From: Holacanthus passer
Lineage: Eukaryota; Chordata; Actinopteri; Pomacanthidae
DNA length: 64,000 bases
Reading direction: 5' to 3'
NCBI GenBank assembly: GCA_025331565.1
Contig: JAFREQ010000035.1
Location: 744,001 to 808,000 of the forward strand
Shown: one piece after another, positions 12,373-25,299 of the stretch
Numbering within the stretch: the stretch's first letter is position 1
Layout: each line of letters opens with the position of its first letter
Position numbers and translations under genes: made by a program
The notes under the pieces: generated by a model
Database searches by the model: none
The model's input: only the letters and a program-made list of their open reading frames with translations
What the model was told of the DNA's origin: nothing

Positions 12373-15300
12373 CAAATGCCATGTGTGTTCGTAGCTTTAG
12401 GTGTTTTCCTGTGGTGTGGTGTGCCACAGAGAGGGGGTTTCTACTGATTAAAAATTGATGAGCAGCTGAGTGCCGTGTAGCCTGAGCCGAGCATTCCTGT
12501 ACTCTTTCATGTTGAGTGTGTGTGTGTGTGTGTGTGTGTGTAGACTGAGCTGGAGACACAGGCTGTGGCTGAGCTATTGTGGAGGTATCAGATTTGCCTA
12601 AGCTCACGTTTCACCTGCTGCTTTGCGTTTGTGTGTGCGCAGATAATCAAAAATTAAGCCTGTTTTTTATGTTTATTGCTGCATTTCTCTGTTTTCTTTA
12701 CATGTCCTCCTCCTCACATTTTCAGTATTTTCTTCCCTTTGTGTGATCCATCCTTTTTTTCCTGTCTCTGTCAGTTTACCAAGCCAGTAGCATTACTGAG
12801 CGTTCAAGAGCTTAAAGCAACTACGAGGAACTTTCATTTTGCGTTGATTGTGGCGACATCTGTGGACAAAAGTGTTTCCCGGATTGTAGACTGCATTTCC
12901 CATGAGCACCGCCACCTCGTGTCGTAAAGATTTTTGATCTGGTGAAATTATTTTAGAAACAAGTGAAAGAAAGATGCAACTTGTGTTTTATGCGTTATCT
13001 TTTTTTAAACGCAGCTGTTTGCAGGATGCATCGTCTATTTGTGGCTATGTAAGATTAATAACTGTAATATGATAGTGATGAGACTAATTAAACTTTATTT
13101 TCGAACCGTTGATGCGTTCACATTCATGAGGTGGCCAGAAACTTGACTCCAGATGAATGATAATGTTGCTCCATAACTGCTGGATGTATAAAGCGGGTTT
13201 GTCATATCAATTTGTGATGATATGTCAATGTTGTGTCATGTGTGATTGATGTTGACAGTAGTTATTACACAGTACCACTGCTCCCAAATCACAAATAAGT
13301 CTATTTGAATGTCTGTATATTGGAGGTTATGGGAGGTCAGACAGGGAGTTAGACGTCACTGGAGTCTAATTGTCTCCAAGCATAAGTCACTGTGTGGGAT
13401 CACATACTGCTCTTTGTCTGTGAGTTACTTCTTGGCAAACAAAACGCATCTTTGTTCCTTCACAGCTCATATAACATATAAAACATTTAGTGTATATAAT
13501 CGGCCAGTAGTATTTTTTTCTTTACCACATAGCATAAACAACAGTTGTGACTCGACTCAAACACAACAGATCCTTTATGTGTGTTTGTTGTTGTTTGTGA
13601 ATTTACAACCAAGCAGAACATTTTACTGAACAAAGTACGTAATAATGACACTCTTTCTAAATGTATAATATAAAATAATTTAAGCAAATACAGCAATTTC
13701 TTATAACATATACAATGAAGCTATTATATACACAATAAGAAAACTGCTTATTTTACTGATATCTGCTCATTCTAGCTCTAGTAATAACAAGTCTCATGGT
13801 CATTGAATGAAGGAGTCGCCGCTTCAGTGTTTTTTCTAAACACAGTGTTGAGTTTTATTGAGGCCAGAAGGAAAGAAAGAAGTGGCAGCGTTCCTGTTCA
13901 CGTTGTGTCTCCAGCACCGACAACATAAAGCATTAAATAAGCTGCGATTCAATCAGCTGAAGGCAGGAAGGTGCATCTTGAAGAGGTAAAGCAGAGAGAC
14001 GAGAGAGTGAGAGGTGAAGAGCAAGAGACGAGAGAATGACCTCATCATTGCCTGGACCTGCTGTTGAGTGGGATTATGGGTAGACCCCCCCGGAGAGCAC
14101 ATCAGAGTGATTGATTGGAGAGAATCTGAGAGGCCAAAGAAACACAAAGATCAATTCGTCCTTTAAGAGAAACGTTCGAAAAATTTGCCACCACTTTCTA
14201 ATAAGTCGTCCTTTATACATGGTTTATAAGATGTATTGGTTATTAGAGCTGCACGTAATGATTATCTTCATTATTGATTTATCCATCGATTACTTTCATG
14301 ATTGATTGATTGTTTAGTCTATGAGATGTCAGAAAAATTCCCAGTTTCCCAGGGTCCAAAGTGATGTTTACTCTTATAAATGACAGCAGGAAATCCTCAC
14401 GTTTCGGAAGCAGGAACCAGGGAATGTTTGACATTTCTGCCTGAAAAAAATGAAACAATGAATCGATTATCAAAACTGTTGGCGATTAATTTTCTTTCTA
14501 TTGACTCATCGATTCGTTGACCAATCGCTGCAGCTCTAATGGTTATCAAATAATTTTCTAATGCTTTAAGAACATTAATAAGAAGAGCTTTTGGGTTGCC
14601 AGGTTGTAAACATTAACATTTACAACTGCAGACTTGATGGGTTCAAACCTGTATTGATGACTTACTAACATTTATAGCTTCAGACATGATATCTTATTAG
14701 GAAGTGGGAAACCATAAGTACTTATTTTGAAAGATTGCCAAATAGATTTTTCACAACCTGGCAACCCAAAACATGATCTTGTTATTAATAAATGTTGTTT
14801 AAAGCTTTAATAAATTATTTGCTAATTATTAATGAAGCCATTAGTCGCAACTTATACTTCATGAAGAGACGTTTTTGATTTCAAAATAAAAGCTTATTTA
14901 CTACTAATTACAGGATGCAAAGCTGATCACAGACCCTTTTTCCGCTTCTGACTGACCAGACAAACATGAATGCATGTTTCGATGACCCTCACATGTCCTG
15001 CCAGTGCTCTCAGAGGAGGATGAGATGTGAAGCTCGGGCCTGCATCCTGACATCTCTGCGCTCCAGGAGGCTCCAAGAAGCTGTGCGTAATTACCGGTGA
15101 TGTAACAGCAATTCAAAGAAGAAGAAGAAGAAGGAGAAGGAAAAAAAACACCTGATAAGAATAATCTGCTCTGAATGGTTCCTCTTTGCTCTGCAGAGCC
15201 TCTAGCTACAAATCGTGGTGGATTGAAATGCACCATTGATGTAAGTGAGGGAGGGAGGGAGGGGAGGGGAGGGAGTAAACACACGGCTCCTCTGGCACAG

Positions 15301-16271
15301 CCTCCATCATCACGCTGTTGCGCGCGCAGAGAGAGGAGCCAAGAGTCCGAGCACCAGTCCGAGCTTTGATCAGCTGCTGTGGGACTTTGCACCGGAGTGA
15401 TGTTCCTTCTTCTTTAGAAGAGAAACAGGCGGAGAGAGAGAGAAGAAGAAGAAGAAGAAGAGACGCCGGTTTGCTGTCGCCTTGTCCGCCGGACTGACAT
15501 CGCATGGGGACATGAACAGTGTGGATCCAGCCTCTAACAAACTGTTGACTTTCAATCAGCGGTAATGCAAACCCAAATCCTCCTCTTCCCTGTGTGCATG
15601 CATGCCACCTGTCATCTGTTGAATGCAAAGCTGTCTCTGCAGCACTGGCACTATTTTACGCAGCTGGAGACACCTGCTCCGGTGCGCATTTGCTGGTGCG
15701 TAAAGTGTCTCCTGACCCTTTTGGATCAGCTTATAATGTTGCAGCAATCGACTGTTTGGGTGGAGTTGTGATACTTGTCGTTATGTAGGCTATCAAGTGC
15801 ATGATTTATTGACCTTTTTTTCATTTGCTCTGGGATGGCTGGCAAACTGTGCGCCACTGAATCCACAAGTCGCCAGTCTGGAAGTATTGACTCTCCTCAA
15901 CAGACTCTTTCAGCCACAGCAGCTTTTAATCACGATTGTGTGATGATTATTCTAATAGAGTTGTTGCCCTTTTTTTTCCCAGAGAGGAGACATTTCAGTA
16001 TGTGCATGGAAAATGATGAATTATTCATGACATTCAGTTCAGGGTAGAGTGGAGGTGCAAGCAGCTCAGGATGCATGACAGCCACGAAATAACGCATCTG
16101 CCACACTGATGGAGGCAGCTGGCCTGAAAGTGTGCAGCTGAGTTCAGATGCAGTCCAAGGTTACTGAGTAGCAGCTCGTTTCATGACTCTTGGATGGATC
16201 TGAAAATGCCGCCACTGCAGCTCTTTACAGTGGCAGCAAGAGACAAGAGGGCTGCAGTGACACTTGAACAG

Positions 16272-16307
<36 letters not shown>

Positions 16308-19300
16308 ATCATATAGTGTCCATACAGCTCCAATGGCACAGCTACCAATAGCAGGGAGGCTTCTTCGCATGCTGCACCAATTGTGCGGAGAGGGAGGAGA
16401 GAAGAGCCAAACCTGTCCTGAAATTGTCATGAAATACTGTTACTGTCATGAATTTCTCTTATGACTTATCATATTGCTGTTACTTGTTAGACTTGTTAGG
16501 GGATGAGTTGGCTTTTTTTTCCTCCTCATGGCATAAGAATCGTCAGCCTCTTCGTCCTGTTAATCCTCATGATGATCACAGCTTTATGTGGCTTTCTATT
16601 TCCAGCTTCTATACATCACTGTAGCAAATGACTTATTTTATTAAGAGGCAACATCTGCTACTGTAACTTTGTTATTAAGAATTGATTAACGATCGAGCCT
16701 TTTGTGCATCAGATTGATTCAAACTGGATTAAAAATGATTTACCAGCGTTCCCAAAGTGAAGCTGTTTTACATATATAGGAAACAGGCTACAAAACAATT
16801 CTGATCTGCATCACTTAACATTTTAACGTGACATCTCTGCAGAGAACTGCTGCAGAAAACAGTCGACCGACGTTTCAATTATTGAGATTGTCAGATGTAT
16901 TTGCCGGATGTGGACGTATGCAGGTTTTATAAATTCTGATTTTTCTACCAGCTGATGGGCCTTTTCATGCGCCTCATTGTCACTCAGCGGTGCTTCAAAG
17001 CCTCTTAACATCAAGGTCTCTTGGTGTATTTAGCTTTTCTTTCTAACACAATCTCAAAAAGAGCCACTTCATGGAGTGATTTAAGAGTTTAAAGAGTCAC
17101 AGAGTATTTAACTGAACCAATAAAAGGATTGGCTTTTTCTTGAGCAGCACTCAGAGGTTTGGTATGATGGGTGGCAGCGTGATTTATACCTCAGGTTTCA
17201 TTGCACTGTATGGAGCCTTTCAGTGGCCACTGTCCATTGTCTTGTGACAGAAACCACAATTTGTAACCTTTCCCGTACTCCATTACTGAGGGCAGCAGTT
17301 TGAGTAATGAATATCCATTTTACCTCTCTGCGTTTCAGAGCTATTTCTCTTTGGTCCAAGCTTTCAAAGTCATTTTTCTTTGGCTAACAGCCACCATGCT
17401 GCTGGAAAGTGAACCGTTGTGGTGCAGAGTTCAAGTTATGATGTCCAAACATAAAGGCAGCCTTGAATGCAGTATAATGGGTCTGACTGTCTTATATCTG
17501 AAATGCATGTTAAGCAGCATGTGAGTATAAGGTTGCAGGGCAGACTGATAATGAATCACTCTTTTATTATCACAAGACTGAGGCTTTGCAGCTTTTTAAG
17601 GCTTTGAGCCAAATGTTAATGCCAGCATGGTGACATGCTCGAGACGTACTGATGTTTAGCAGATATTACCAAGTTTACCGTTGTAGTTTTTTTGTGCTAA
17701 CATGCAAACATTTAAATATCTGGCTCTTGAATATATTTGCTGTTGCTGCCTCACTGTTGCTGTTTGTTTTCTCATTGATCTATTTGTGTGTAATTATTCT
17801 GTTTTAACTGTGCTCTCGACATCATTGGAAAGGTTGCATAAATAAGGTTGAATGAAATTACTAATTGGCCCCAAAAAAAGCAAAGCTGAAGCTGATAGGA
17901 ATGGAATTGGTCTTGGAAGCATTTGGTCATAAACCATCTTAAGTGTTAAGTGTTAGACTCATTTAAACTCTGACCTGATGATGGCACTAGATGAAAAGTT
18001 AAGAGATCACCAAAGTATTGCACTTTAGGATATAAAAAGGACAAAAAGCATCATAATACCAGTGCTCTGTGAACATTATTGATAAAAGAAAAAATCACTA
18101 AAATAAATCTTGGATCAAACTTGCTCAATATTAAACATGATTGGGAGCAGTTTCAGTTCTTAGTTTGGTTGTAGTGACTCGAACAAGAATTCCTACCAGA
18201 GCGAACAAGCTCAGACTGTAGAGCATCTTTTCATCTGCTTTGATGCGTCGTACTTACTGTACTTGAAATCTGAATATGTCATCTCCGTTGCGTTGGACTC
18301 CCAGTGCTCCGTCGACAGGTACACGTTCCTCATCAGGCTCCAAGCTCTCTCTCAGCTCGTTCCACCTCTTTAATAGGTGTCAGCACAACTTTTCGTCTGA
18401 CAGAAACCACCCTGTGTACAAACGGCTCTTAGTTCACCGCAGGCTGCACCTCCCACATGTGTTAAAATATCTCATTTTAAATGTGGAAAAAAAGCTAAAA
18501 TTGGACAATGAACATTTTCCCAAGTGCACATGGAAGCAACAATCTGGCAACAACACTTTTCCTTTGGGCATTCACAGCTGAGTGTTGTGATTTTGAAATA
18601 TCAAAGACTCATAAACCTTTAGAGAAGGAAGTGAGCTTCATGAGGAGATGGAGGGATTTTCATTGTTAAGGCGGGTGGGGTGGTATCAATTAATCATCCC
18701 CCTCCAATGTACAATCCTTTTCATGACCTCCTATCAGAGGAAAGGTGAAGGGTGGAAAACACAGGCAGGCACTGAGAAGAAGAAGTGAGAGCACATGAAG
18801 GAGTAAATGTGGTGGAGCTCCGGCAGACCCCACCCCGATCACTAGTATGTAGAGATGGACGAGCGTGGGTAAGGAAACAGTGATGGATGCATCCTGTAGC
18901 GCAGACGCACTTTAAGATACGTCCTTTAGGCTTGAGTGTACATTATATATTAACAGCCCCACTCTGCCTTCATCTCCTCTGCAGCGAGAGAGAAACCTAA
19001 CCAGAGAGGGAAGAGTCAGGAGGAGATATAAGAGGAGTGGGGGGATGTGGTCCAGAGAGACAGAGGAAGCAGAAAGCATGCAGGACATATCACAGGCAAT
19101 CATACAGATACATGCAAACACAAGGACTACGCCCACCATGCATGCACACACACACTTGCTGTCATAATTTGTAGATTCATGGAGCCCTAATATCACGTTT
19201 TAAGCAATGGGGTGAAGTCTGGTTAGAGCTTAGGTGGTTTAATAAATACAAAGTCTTTTAATTGGCTTTTAATTAGTCTCTGATTGTTCATAATCAATAG

Positions 19301-20807
19301 AATATTGCAGTAATGACTGTAATAACTAGAAATTGAAGTTTACGCTGGAAAACATTTTTTTTCAATGCTTCATACTTCTTTGGTTACAACCCCAATTCCA
19401 AAAATGTTGATTAAAAACAGAATTTGATGGTTTGCAAAAACATATTTAAACTCTTTATTTAATTGGAAATAGTGCAAAATATCAGATGTTGAACCTGAAA
19501 AATCTTATTGTTTCATGAAAAATATATGCTCGTTTTAAATTGAAGCCAGCAACATGTTTAACAGTTGTGTAATGCTGAAAAAAAAAACACCTGGAAGAAC
19601 ATCTCCCAATTAATTTGGTTAATTTGCAACAGGTTAGTAACATGACTGGGTATAAAAAGAGGCTGAGGCTCTCAGAAGTAAAGATGAGAAGAAGTTCACC
19701 AAGTGATTGACAAACCAACCCAATCTCCCTTGAGTCAGTAGCATGGTTTGATGTTTGATGTCATGTATTTTACAGTAGGAAATTTGTCAGGTTTTACAAT
19801 GAAACATGGATTTAATTGTAGACAGCATCTATCCAGTACATCCCTTGAGGCATCTGAAGACAATTCTACATCATGAGGTCAAGATTTAGTTGAGCTGTTT
19901 GCTGAGACGGACGCGGTTGTGAGCATCATTGTGGTTTAACTAAAAGGATTACGCTTCACTTTATTGCTGAAAATGAGAGCAACAATACAAAGGTGACGAA
20001 ATCTGAATTTAATCCAAACTTCACATCTCATTTGTTTAATCTGTACAGTTTGTATGTGTGGGAATATTTCTTGGCCGAGTGCAGTGAGGAAGTCCCAATT
20101 TGCCATTTTTTATTTAAAGCAAGAAAAATAAGTCATAACATCTGCTTTCCTCATATGTGTCAGAGTGGCCTCATGAATTTCTAAATAAATAACTGGTAAC
20201 TTTTTTGTGCTTGTGTCCAATGTGTGTGTGTTTATTTCTGTGTACTCTGTGTGTGCATTGGACTGTTTGACCAGCAGTCAGCTCTCACAGCCTGTCTCCA
20301 TCTATCACTGTGGCTTAATTCAATCAGGACCCGTGTCTCAATCAGAACTGGGTTGGCCGCCGCTCCCGGCCAGTCACCATGCCACAACGACAAAGACTCC
20401 AGACAGGAAGAAGGGCGAGAAAAGAAAGAGGGAAGGGAAGAGGGAAAGAGAGAGCGTAGGGTGAACAAAGCGGGCATGAAGAAGAAGTCAAAGTGAGATT
20501 TTAAGAAAAGGCTGAAGAAAAGCAGATGCTGCAGCTGCCACTCGTGTATGAGCGATGTTTCTGTAGATCTGTGTTGTGTGATGGACGACAGACGGGCCAT
20601 GTGTCTGACCATGCGTTTGTGTTGCAGCTCTGCCTCGGAGGACTTGGGCTGCAGGCGTGGAGACTTCAGCAGGAAACACTATGGTTCGGTGGAGCTGGTG
20701 AGTCCCATCCACAGCGCACTGATCTGTTTGTTGCTCTCTTTGTGTCTCAGCGTGACTCTGTCCTCATCCTCCTCGTTGATTCTTCTCCTCATCATCTCCC
20801 CTCCCTT

Positions 20808-20842
<35 letters not shown>

Positions 20843-23800
20843 TATTGCCTTCCCCTCTTTTCTGTTGGCATGGATGGACAACAGAGGGGGACTGATGAGT
20901 CATGACGTACTGGGTGTGGTCCAGCGATGTGCTTTGCCAGCGTGGATCACAATGGGCGCTCCGCTCACACTGATGCAGGATTCCTGCAAAGTTCCTTTGT
21001 TTTGTTTTGATGCTGCTGGTGTAAAGCTGCAGCGCAGTGTGTGTCTTTGTGGTTGATTACTAAGCTGTTGAGTCATTGTTGCTTTGGGGAAGTGTGTGTT
21101 TGTGTGTGAGTGCACATCCCTCCGCTGCGAGCCGAGTCTGTACATCCCGATAGCCCGGAGGGACAGGAAGTCCTAGGGTTTCGCACTGCGATCGTACTTC
21201 CTACCAGACACATACTGTGGGTTTGTCCACGAGTGCTGAGCGCCACGTGTGCCACTGATTAGTGTTGAGGAGAAACCACATGCTGCCTATCAGCGCTACC
21301 AGACTGACACTACGCACAGTGCTGCTGTGTGTGGGGGTGTGTGTGAGGGAGAGAGAGAGAGAGAGTATCCAAACACTGTGGTGAGTGTGAGCCAGGATGA
21401 GTTCACTGATAGCCTCGATATTCAAAGTGTGTCCGTCACACCGCGGCGTGAGGCCACTATCAGATCAGTGGTGTCTCATCTTCATCACCTCTGCTACACT
21501 TAGAATTTAATATTTGTGCATATAGAAGGCTTCTGTGATCCACGATGATGGATTGATATTAATATAGATATCATAGAAACAATATGCGCTGGTAGATTAG
21601 TATGATGGATGAAAAGATGTAGATCTTCCCAGATTTGATGCAAATAAGAGACAGTGGTCCTGTTGAAATGAACTCCTCAGATGCTCGTTGTGGTCTGCAA
21701 CTAATGATTATTATCATTCATTATTGATTTAATAATAGCAGCATAGTCCAAACCAAAGCTAAGATAGTCAATATACAATGATATGAAATAGAGAAAAGCT
21801 GACAAATCTTCACATTTGAGATGCTGGAATCAGCAAAATTCTGCTTTTTCTGCTTTTCCACAAACTGTGTGACTTGGACTTGCTGTTGTTCATCACCTGT
21901 TTCCAACCAACATTGTTTTATTTTAACCTTGACCACAATCTTCTGTGAGCCTTAATCAAAATATTTTATGTCTAAACCCGACCATCCCATACCCTTACCC
22001 ACATTCAGAGGATAAACCCCACCAAACCTTAATCATGGGTCAGAAAAAGAGTATGAATTATTTTTGTAACACAAATTTCTGCTGTGACCCATATGTCAGT
22101 TGTCAAAATGTGAGTGTTCAGATCAGTAAAGTGATCAAGAATTAGGTGAAAAACTTGCATGAAGTAGTAAGATCATTGCGTAAAATGGACATTTACCCAA
22201 ACAGAACCATAACAACTTCCTCTACAAGCTCTTATTTGACCTTGATGAATAGTTTATGTTAAGAACGGCCTCCTCGGTGATAGTCAGTTTTAGGCTAATT
22301 AGAAGTGCTAAGGAATGACTAATGCATCTTAAATAATAAAGTGTGTATTACCCAAACAAAACTCACATAAACCTGAAAAAATAATCCTTTCCAGTATGAG
22401 TCTGTTTTTAAGACGTGACAATTCCTGGAGGGATTAGAGGCTGTGTGGTGTGTTTGATAGAAGAGTAAGTGAATAATGGAAAATTAATGGCAGGGCTTGA
22501 TAAACCCAGGTTGATCTTCAGAAATAACCTCAGGGAGGATAAGCAAATGATGCCAAGCTTACATTTCTGCAATTATCTCTGGTCCTTGACGCGGCAGTGA
22601 AATTAAGTCTTTTGTTTTTCTGTCGGAAAAGAAATATAATTGCTTGTGTGAACATACGAGGGAAAGTGTTTTTGTCGGCTCTGGCGCCCACGCTGTTTAA
22701 GGCTGTGTGTCTCCAGGGGAGGCCTGTGCAAAGGTCAGGAAAGAGTCGGTGGAAATTCAGGTCCTGATGCCTTTTAGCCAACAAACAGCTCCTTGTGTTG
22801 ACAGTGTTCAGTGTGTTTGTTCCTGGTCTGTCTGTCATGTCCATAAAAACATGCAGTTGTGGAAAAAAAAATCTTCTTCATCTGCTTCTTGCCGATATGT
22901 TGGTGTATACGATGGCCGATAAGTGACACCAGTCTCCACCAGAGAGCATTTCTAAATTTATTTGTTATCTATAAATTGCTGTGTCGTACATATCTTTGTC
23001 ACAAGTCTTCAAGAAACGTCTATTTATGTTGTGTTTTCATGATTTGAAAAATTGCTATTGACTGATATCAGGCTCAAAAATTGAGTATTAGTCAAGTTAT
23101 GATACATAAGATGACAGTTCCTCAAAAACACTTCAAATGTACTAAATGTAATTATATCATAATTATATTATAAAGTGTTTTGTCTAATTTATTTTTATCA
23201 GAATTAGTTCAGAATCTGCCTTTTTTTGATAGAAGATTAAATCCTTACCTCTCCGTTGTAATACGTTTCCCTTCACAGTGATTGTTTTTTCATTCATTGT
23301 TTACATGTAAAGAAAAGGAAAAAAATCCCACAACAGTTGGTGTTGGATCTTAATAATCATCAAACCGATCACTTTCCACTCTCTCCTCAAACAAGCTGGT
23401 GTCACTAGCTGATGCCACACTTACACATTCACACACACTCGACTAAATGTTATATATGTTAACTTTTGCATATGACATTTGATATTACGTTAGAAATTTC
23501 TCTACTTGTGCCACCTGTTGACTTTGTAGCACCTTCCTGCATGACTTGTCTTAGAAAGGTCTTAAGAGCATTTAACTCTTCATTTGTCTCCAGATGCTAA
23601 ACAGAGAATACAAGCAGATTTAACAACACTTGCTATTCAAAAATAACTTTTTTGTAAAGTTAAGAGAGTTAATGTTAAAAGTCTGACCCTGTTTCTTGCT
23701 GTATTTATAAACTATAGTACACCTCATTATTACGCCTGCACATCGCTTCACCGGTTGTGTCGCATCTTTTGTCGACATGATCTTGACTTCGCCGTGTTCC

Positions 23801-24776
23801 AGCGATTTCAAGAACATGCTTTCAACTGTCTTAACACAAGTGGGAGATACTGATTCAAAGCGGGGTCTCCCTAATAAGAGAGAGCGGCGTAAGCAGAGCC
23901 GTGACTCACCCTCTGTGTTTGTTTTATTTTTGGCATCATTGAAGCCGGCGGTCGCAGTTGCCAATAAGAGCAGGTACCTCCACAGGACACCATTGTGGCG
24001 ATATGATTCACTCGCGTCCGCTCACATACACAACAAACTACTTTTGATGTTACAGAACTGTATAGGATCCCATTACATTTCAGCCTTCGCATGAGCATGT
24101 ATTTGATAAGGAAACTTAAAGCTTAAAGATACATGTTTGAAATACAAAGTTCCTTTTCTTTTTCGTTGAGCATTACTTTCAGTAAATCTATCCTTTTGTA
24201 TGCGTGCATCATTATGAGCATCACATTCTCAGTTATAATCAAAGTTTCAAAGCAGAACAACTCAATCCCTCCAATGACAAAGTCTGAGTTGAATGCTAAT
24301 GGCAATATTATATCATCTCTGTTCACAGTGATAATGGTAGCATGTGATGTCAAGCAGGTATAATGTTCACCATGTTCATCATCATTGCTAATTTGCACTA
24401 AACACAAAGCTGAGGCTGATTAGTTTTGCAGGTATTTGGTCAAAAAACCAAAGTGTTGCTTAAACAGATTTTTTGTCTTGATGATGATTTGTCTTCATGA
24501 AAAGTTATGGGATAAAAGTTTTTACAATTCATCCATCAAGGACCATGACTGTTTATACTAAATTCAACAGCTGATCAATCAAAGATATTTCAATTAAAAA
24601 AACGCAAATGTAAACCTCATAATGGCGCCAGAGGATATGTGTGTGTGTGTGTGTGCGCGTGTGGTTGTCTTTTAAAGTGCTGGAGGGCCCTCATGTTGCA
24701 TGGAAAAAAAGTTTAAAAAGTAGGAAGTTTAATTCACTAAATACACCAAGGAATAAAGAAAATCAATACCCTGCTG

Positions 24777-24807
<31 letters not shown>

Positions 24808-25259
24808 CCATCAGCCTGTATTAGACTACATGGCCAAGTCACTCTAGTCAACACATGTGAGGTTCCTATTAACCTCTGTGCCAGAACACACACTCATCCA
24901 AACAAATACTCCATGATGGCATCTGCATTCACAGACAGAGACGACGACACGAACACAAAGGCAGCTCCCACCTGGTCTCGTCACTTCATTCAGCAACAAC
25001 TCCACGGTCCACTTTCAAAAGCTTAATTGCGTGTTGCACACTTAAGCTGAAGTCGACAACAATCGAACCCAGTTTCATCCTGACACGGTGGCGTGGAGAG
25101 CGTGGCGGTGTTTTTCCAGTGAATTGCCTTTATTTGAGGCTCAGAGATGAAGGCGGTGACGGACAGGTGAGAGGTGGCCGGTGTACCGTGCAGGAAAACC
25201 AAAACATGTGGGAGGTATGAAGATAAAACTTCTCCAATGAATGTGAGACTACTGTCAGA

Positions 25260-25299
<40 letters not shown>

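Larger units (their letters stand above)
1977..20627 (+). other. garnl3: intron 1 (18.65 kb), repeat-rich, contains an alternative first exon
   Basis: Bounded by the exon 1 donor and the exon 2 acceptor. It holds dispersed repeats (separate entries) and many CA/TG and AG microsatellites. CpG-bearing unique blocks lie at about 5740-5900 and 11400-11580, and the probable second promoter is at 15240-15561. No ORF in it resembles a known protein, and no nested gene was recognised. Confidence 0.85.

Noticed and set aside
11304..12541. Regularly spaced short repeats suggesting an array
   Set aside because: They are independent dinucleotide microsatellites, with no conserved repeat-spacer pattern, so not CRISPR-like.
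14904..15392. Minus-strand ORF of 162 codons
   Set aside because: It overlaps the leader of the plus-strand alternative first exon, is rich in low-complexity Ser/Pro-type runs from CT-rich DNA, and resembles no family I know.
18276..18316. Possible further alternative first exon (ATG, MSSPLRWTPSAPST, donor GTACAC)
   Set aside because: End phase (1) does not match exon 2, there is no CpG-rich promoter block, and no similarity is recognised.
20526..21056. Plus-strand ORF of 176 codons over exon 2
   Set aside because: It reads exon 2 in a different frame from the conserved GARNL3 frame and contains Leu/Ser runs from a CT/GT microsatellite.
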